Translations under genes and position numbers: made by a program
Notes under the pieces: model-generated
Databases searched by the model: none
Told to the model about the DNA's origin: nothing
The model's input: the letters and a program-made list of their open reading frames with translations, nothing else
NCBI GenBank assembly: GCA_030695805.1
Contig: JAUYPG010000007.1
Location: 1 to 5,918, forward strand
Length of the DNA stretch: 5,918 nucleotides
Reading direction: 5' to 3'
Origin: Nanobdellota archaeon
GTDB taxonomy: Bacteria > Patescibacteriota > Minisyncoccia > UBA6257 > GWB1-50-10
In this document: one piece after another, positions 4,897 through 5,918 of the stretch
How the letters are laid out: each line of letters begins with the position of its first letter
Numbering within the stretch: the first letter of the stretch is position 1

Positions 4897-5814
4897 TCAC
4901 GCCCAGGTGATCCAGTCGGGGACCAAGACCTTCTCGCCATGTACTACCCGTTGGTAGGTTTCGGCGATTTGTCTCGTTATCGGCCCTATTTCAAAGAGAT
5001 GCTCATTCACGCCGATGACCGGCGTGATCTCCGTGGCGGTTCCAGCCACGAAAATCTCATCGGCTTTCAGGAGTCCTGGGAGATGGATGTATCGTTCTTC
5101 ATGTTCGCAATCTCCATTCATGTTTTGGACGATTGCTCTGACCGCGTCTCGGGTGAAACCTGGGAGGATAGAACCTTCCACAGGCGTTATCACGACATGA
5201 CCTCTCAGCATGAAGACGTTTGCGACGGTCGTTTCCGCTACGTGTCCGTATGTGTCGAGTTGGAGGGCGTCATTGAACCCTTTTCGCTGCGCTTCCAGCG
5301 CGGCCAGGCGAGAACTCTCATAGTGTGATGAGGTCTTCGCCGTGATGATTGTTGAGGCAGGATTCGGACGACGGAACTTAGAAACCAGCAAACGCAGTCC
5401 GTTGTTCGGCTTTGTGGTCCACGGAAGGACCAGAATTGCCGTATGGACTTGGAGATTCGCCTGCATGAGTCCGATCCCCTCACCGAGGAAGATGATCGGG
5501 CGGATATAGGCGTTTTTGAGTCCGCTTTTTTGCACGAGCGTGACGGCCACTTCTATCAGTTGTTCCACGCTGTAGCGCGGCTCGATGTCAATGGCTTGCG
5601 CGGAAGCATTGAGTCGCTTCAGGTGATCCTTGAGACGAAAGATCGCTACTCTTCCGTCAGCGGTTTCGTATGCTCGAATCCCCTCGAAGACAGCGGTTGC
5701 GTAGTTCAGCCCGTGGGCTGAAACGTTGACTGTCGCTTCCTCGGGAAGAATCTCTCTGCCGTCCATCCATACGGCAGAGACGGAACTTCGCATTGAGACG
5801 GCGCTTTCGGACAT
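4897..5814 (-). CDS. ilvE: Branched-chain amino acid aminotransferase (PLP fold-type IV)
   Basis: IlvE reversibly transfers the amino group between glutamate and the 2-oxo acids of valine, leucine and isoleucine, in the cytoplasm, using PLP. The 305-aa product has the family's full length. Visible are GLNYATAVFEGIRAY (35-49), and R60 of IFRLKDHLKRL, which matches the phosphate-binding Arg. Also visible are catalytic Lys K160 in TAKTSSHYESSRLAA, E194 in HVAETTVANVF, LPGFTRDAV (217-225) and GTATEITPV (258-266). A related D-amino acid or 4-amino-4-deoxychorismate lyase role is less likely because the central region follows the IlvE pattern closely. ATG 5814 is chosen because GAGGAGGA lies 6 nt upstream. 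The 3' end carries a 7-bp inverted repeat (4894-4900 with 4907-4913) over the stop codon, then a terminator-like hairpin. No other branched-chain pathway genes are in the window. Confidence 0.93.
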   Translation of the reverse strand: MSESAVSMRSSVSAVWMDGREILPEEATVNVSAHGLNYATAVFEGIRAYETADGRVAIFRLKDHLKRLNASAQAIDIEPRYSVEQLIEVAVTLVQKSGLKNAYIRPIIFLGEGIGLMQANLQVHTAILVLPWTTKPNNGLRLLVSKFRRPNPASTIITAKTSSHYESSRLAALEAQRKGFNDALQLDTYGHVAETTVANVFMLRGHVVITPVEGSILPGFTRDAVRAIVQNMNGDCEHEERYIHLPGLLKADEIFVAGTATEITPVIGVNEHLFEIGPITRQIAETYQRVVHGEKVLVPDWITWA

Positions 5815-5816
5815 TC

Positions 5817-5918
5817 TTAGTCCTCCTCGTTGTTGGCGTTCCCTGCTTCAAGGCAGGTGTCTAATTTTTTTTCAGACACCTGCCTTGAAGGGTTATTCAA
5901 CAATTCCATGGAATTGTT
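5817..5918 (-). CDS. C-terminal end of an upstream ORF or a short leader ORF
   Basis: A minus-strand frame is open from the right edge to TAA at 5817-5819, giving at least 33 codons, and the stop lies 2 nt before the ilvE ATG. An internal ATG at 5909 would give a 30-aa peptide beginning MELLNNPSRQVSEKKLDTCL. The ilvE Shine-Dalgarno lies within its last codons, so translation would be coupled to ilvE. It is not enriched in Ile, Val or Leu runs, so a classical attenuation leader is not supported. Much of it is encoded by the 17-bp inverted repeat. The function is unknown. Confidence 0.4.
   Translation of the reverse strand, partial: NNSMELLNNPSRQVSEKKLDTCLEAGNANNEED
5821..5828 (-). promoter_or_regulatory. 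Strong Shine-Dalgarno site of ilvE
   Basis: On the minus strand these bases read GAGGAGGA, 6 nt before the ATG at 5814. This fixes the ilvE start over the internal ATG at 5793. It is the only strong Shine-Dalgarno in the window. Confidence 0.85.
5846..5890. repeat. Perfect 17-bp inverted repeat upstream of ilvE
   Basis: The arms 5846-5862 (CTTCAAGGCAGGTGTCT) and 5874-5890 are perfect reverse complements around an 11-nt loop that contains eight T on the plus strand. No T-run follows the stem on either strand, so it is not a standard terminator. On the minus strand GCAGG, just past the hairpin, could compete for CCTGC in its 3' arm, so an alternative fold exists. It could be a dispersed palindromic element or a leader hairpin. 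Confidence 0.8.
5899..5918. repeat. Perfect 20-bp palindrome ending at the window edge
   Basis: The last 20 bases (10-nt arms AACAATTCCA and TGGAATTGTT, no loop) equal their own reverse complement, centred on CCATGG. The palindrome may continue past the edge. It could be an operator, part of a repeat, or the place where an assembly stops. Confidence 0.75.

Noticed and set aside
4894..4913. 7-bp inverted repeat GGATCAC/GTGATCC over the ilvE stop
   Set aside because: Short, mostly coding, and without a T-run; the hairpin at 4857-4882 is a better terminator candidate.
4423..5328. Plus-strand 301-codon open frame
   Set aside because: It runs antisense through the end of ilvE and the start of the hypothetical gene, crosses the repeats and the terminator-like hairpin, and has no recognisable motif.
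5812..5918. Classical ilv-type attenuation leader
   Set aside because: The 30-aa frame has no run of Ile, Val or Leu codons, and no terminator with a T-run lies between it and ilvE.

Overview
The window looks like a piece of a Candidate Phyla Radiation (Patescibacteria, probably Parcubacteria-like) genome. This is inference. It rests on small housekeeping proteins, minimal or absent Shine-Dalgarno sites on most genes, a compact SMC, and intergenic gaps filled with AT-rich repeats of the TTTCTACTTTCT and CAAATCACAAA kind. All convincing genes lie on the minus strand, so transcription runs from the right edge to the left edge.

Layout in transcription order: the tail of an unidentified ORF enters from the right edge and stops 2 nt before ilvE, a class IV branched-chain aminotransferase with the only strong Shine-Dalgarno in the window. 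A terminator-like hairpin and about 270 nt of gene-poor DNA follow. Next comes a hypothetical protein of about 207 aa ending in a second hairpin. Then comes an information-processing cluster: rnhB (RNase HII), rpmF (ribosomal protein L32), nusB (transcription antitermination), rnc (RNase III) and the first 535 codons of an smc-type chromosome segregation ATPase that runs off the left edge. The cluster joins rRNA transcription and processing (NusB, RNase III), ribosome assembly (L32), RNA:DNA hybrid repair (RNase HII) and chromosome organisation (SMC).

Two observations stand out. First, the SMC goes from its N-terminal ATPase head through coiled coil directly to the segment that normally precedes the C-terminal head, without a recognisable hinge domain and about 500 residues early. 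Second, dispersed repeats do not stay between the genes: an imperfect 32-bp inverted repeat lies in frame inside rnhB beside an active-site Asp, and repeat sequence supplies the C-terminal tails and stop codons of rpmF and nusB. Perfect hairpins also sit just upstream of rnhB and ilvE. No CRISPR array, tRNA, rRNA or transposase gene was seen.
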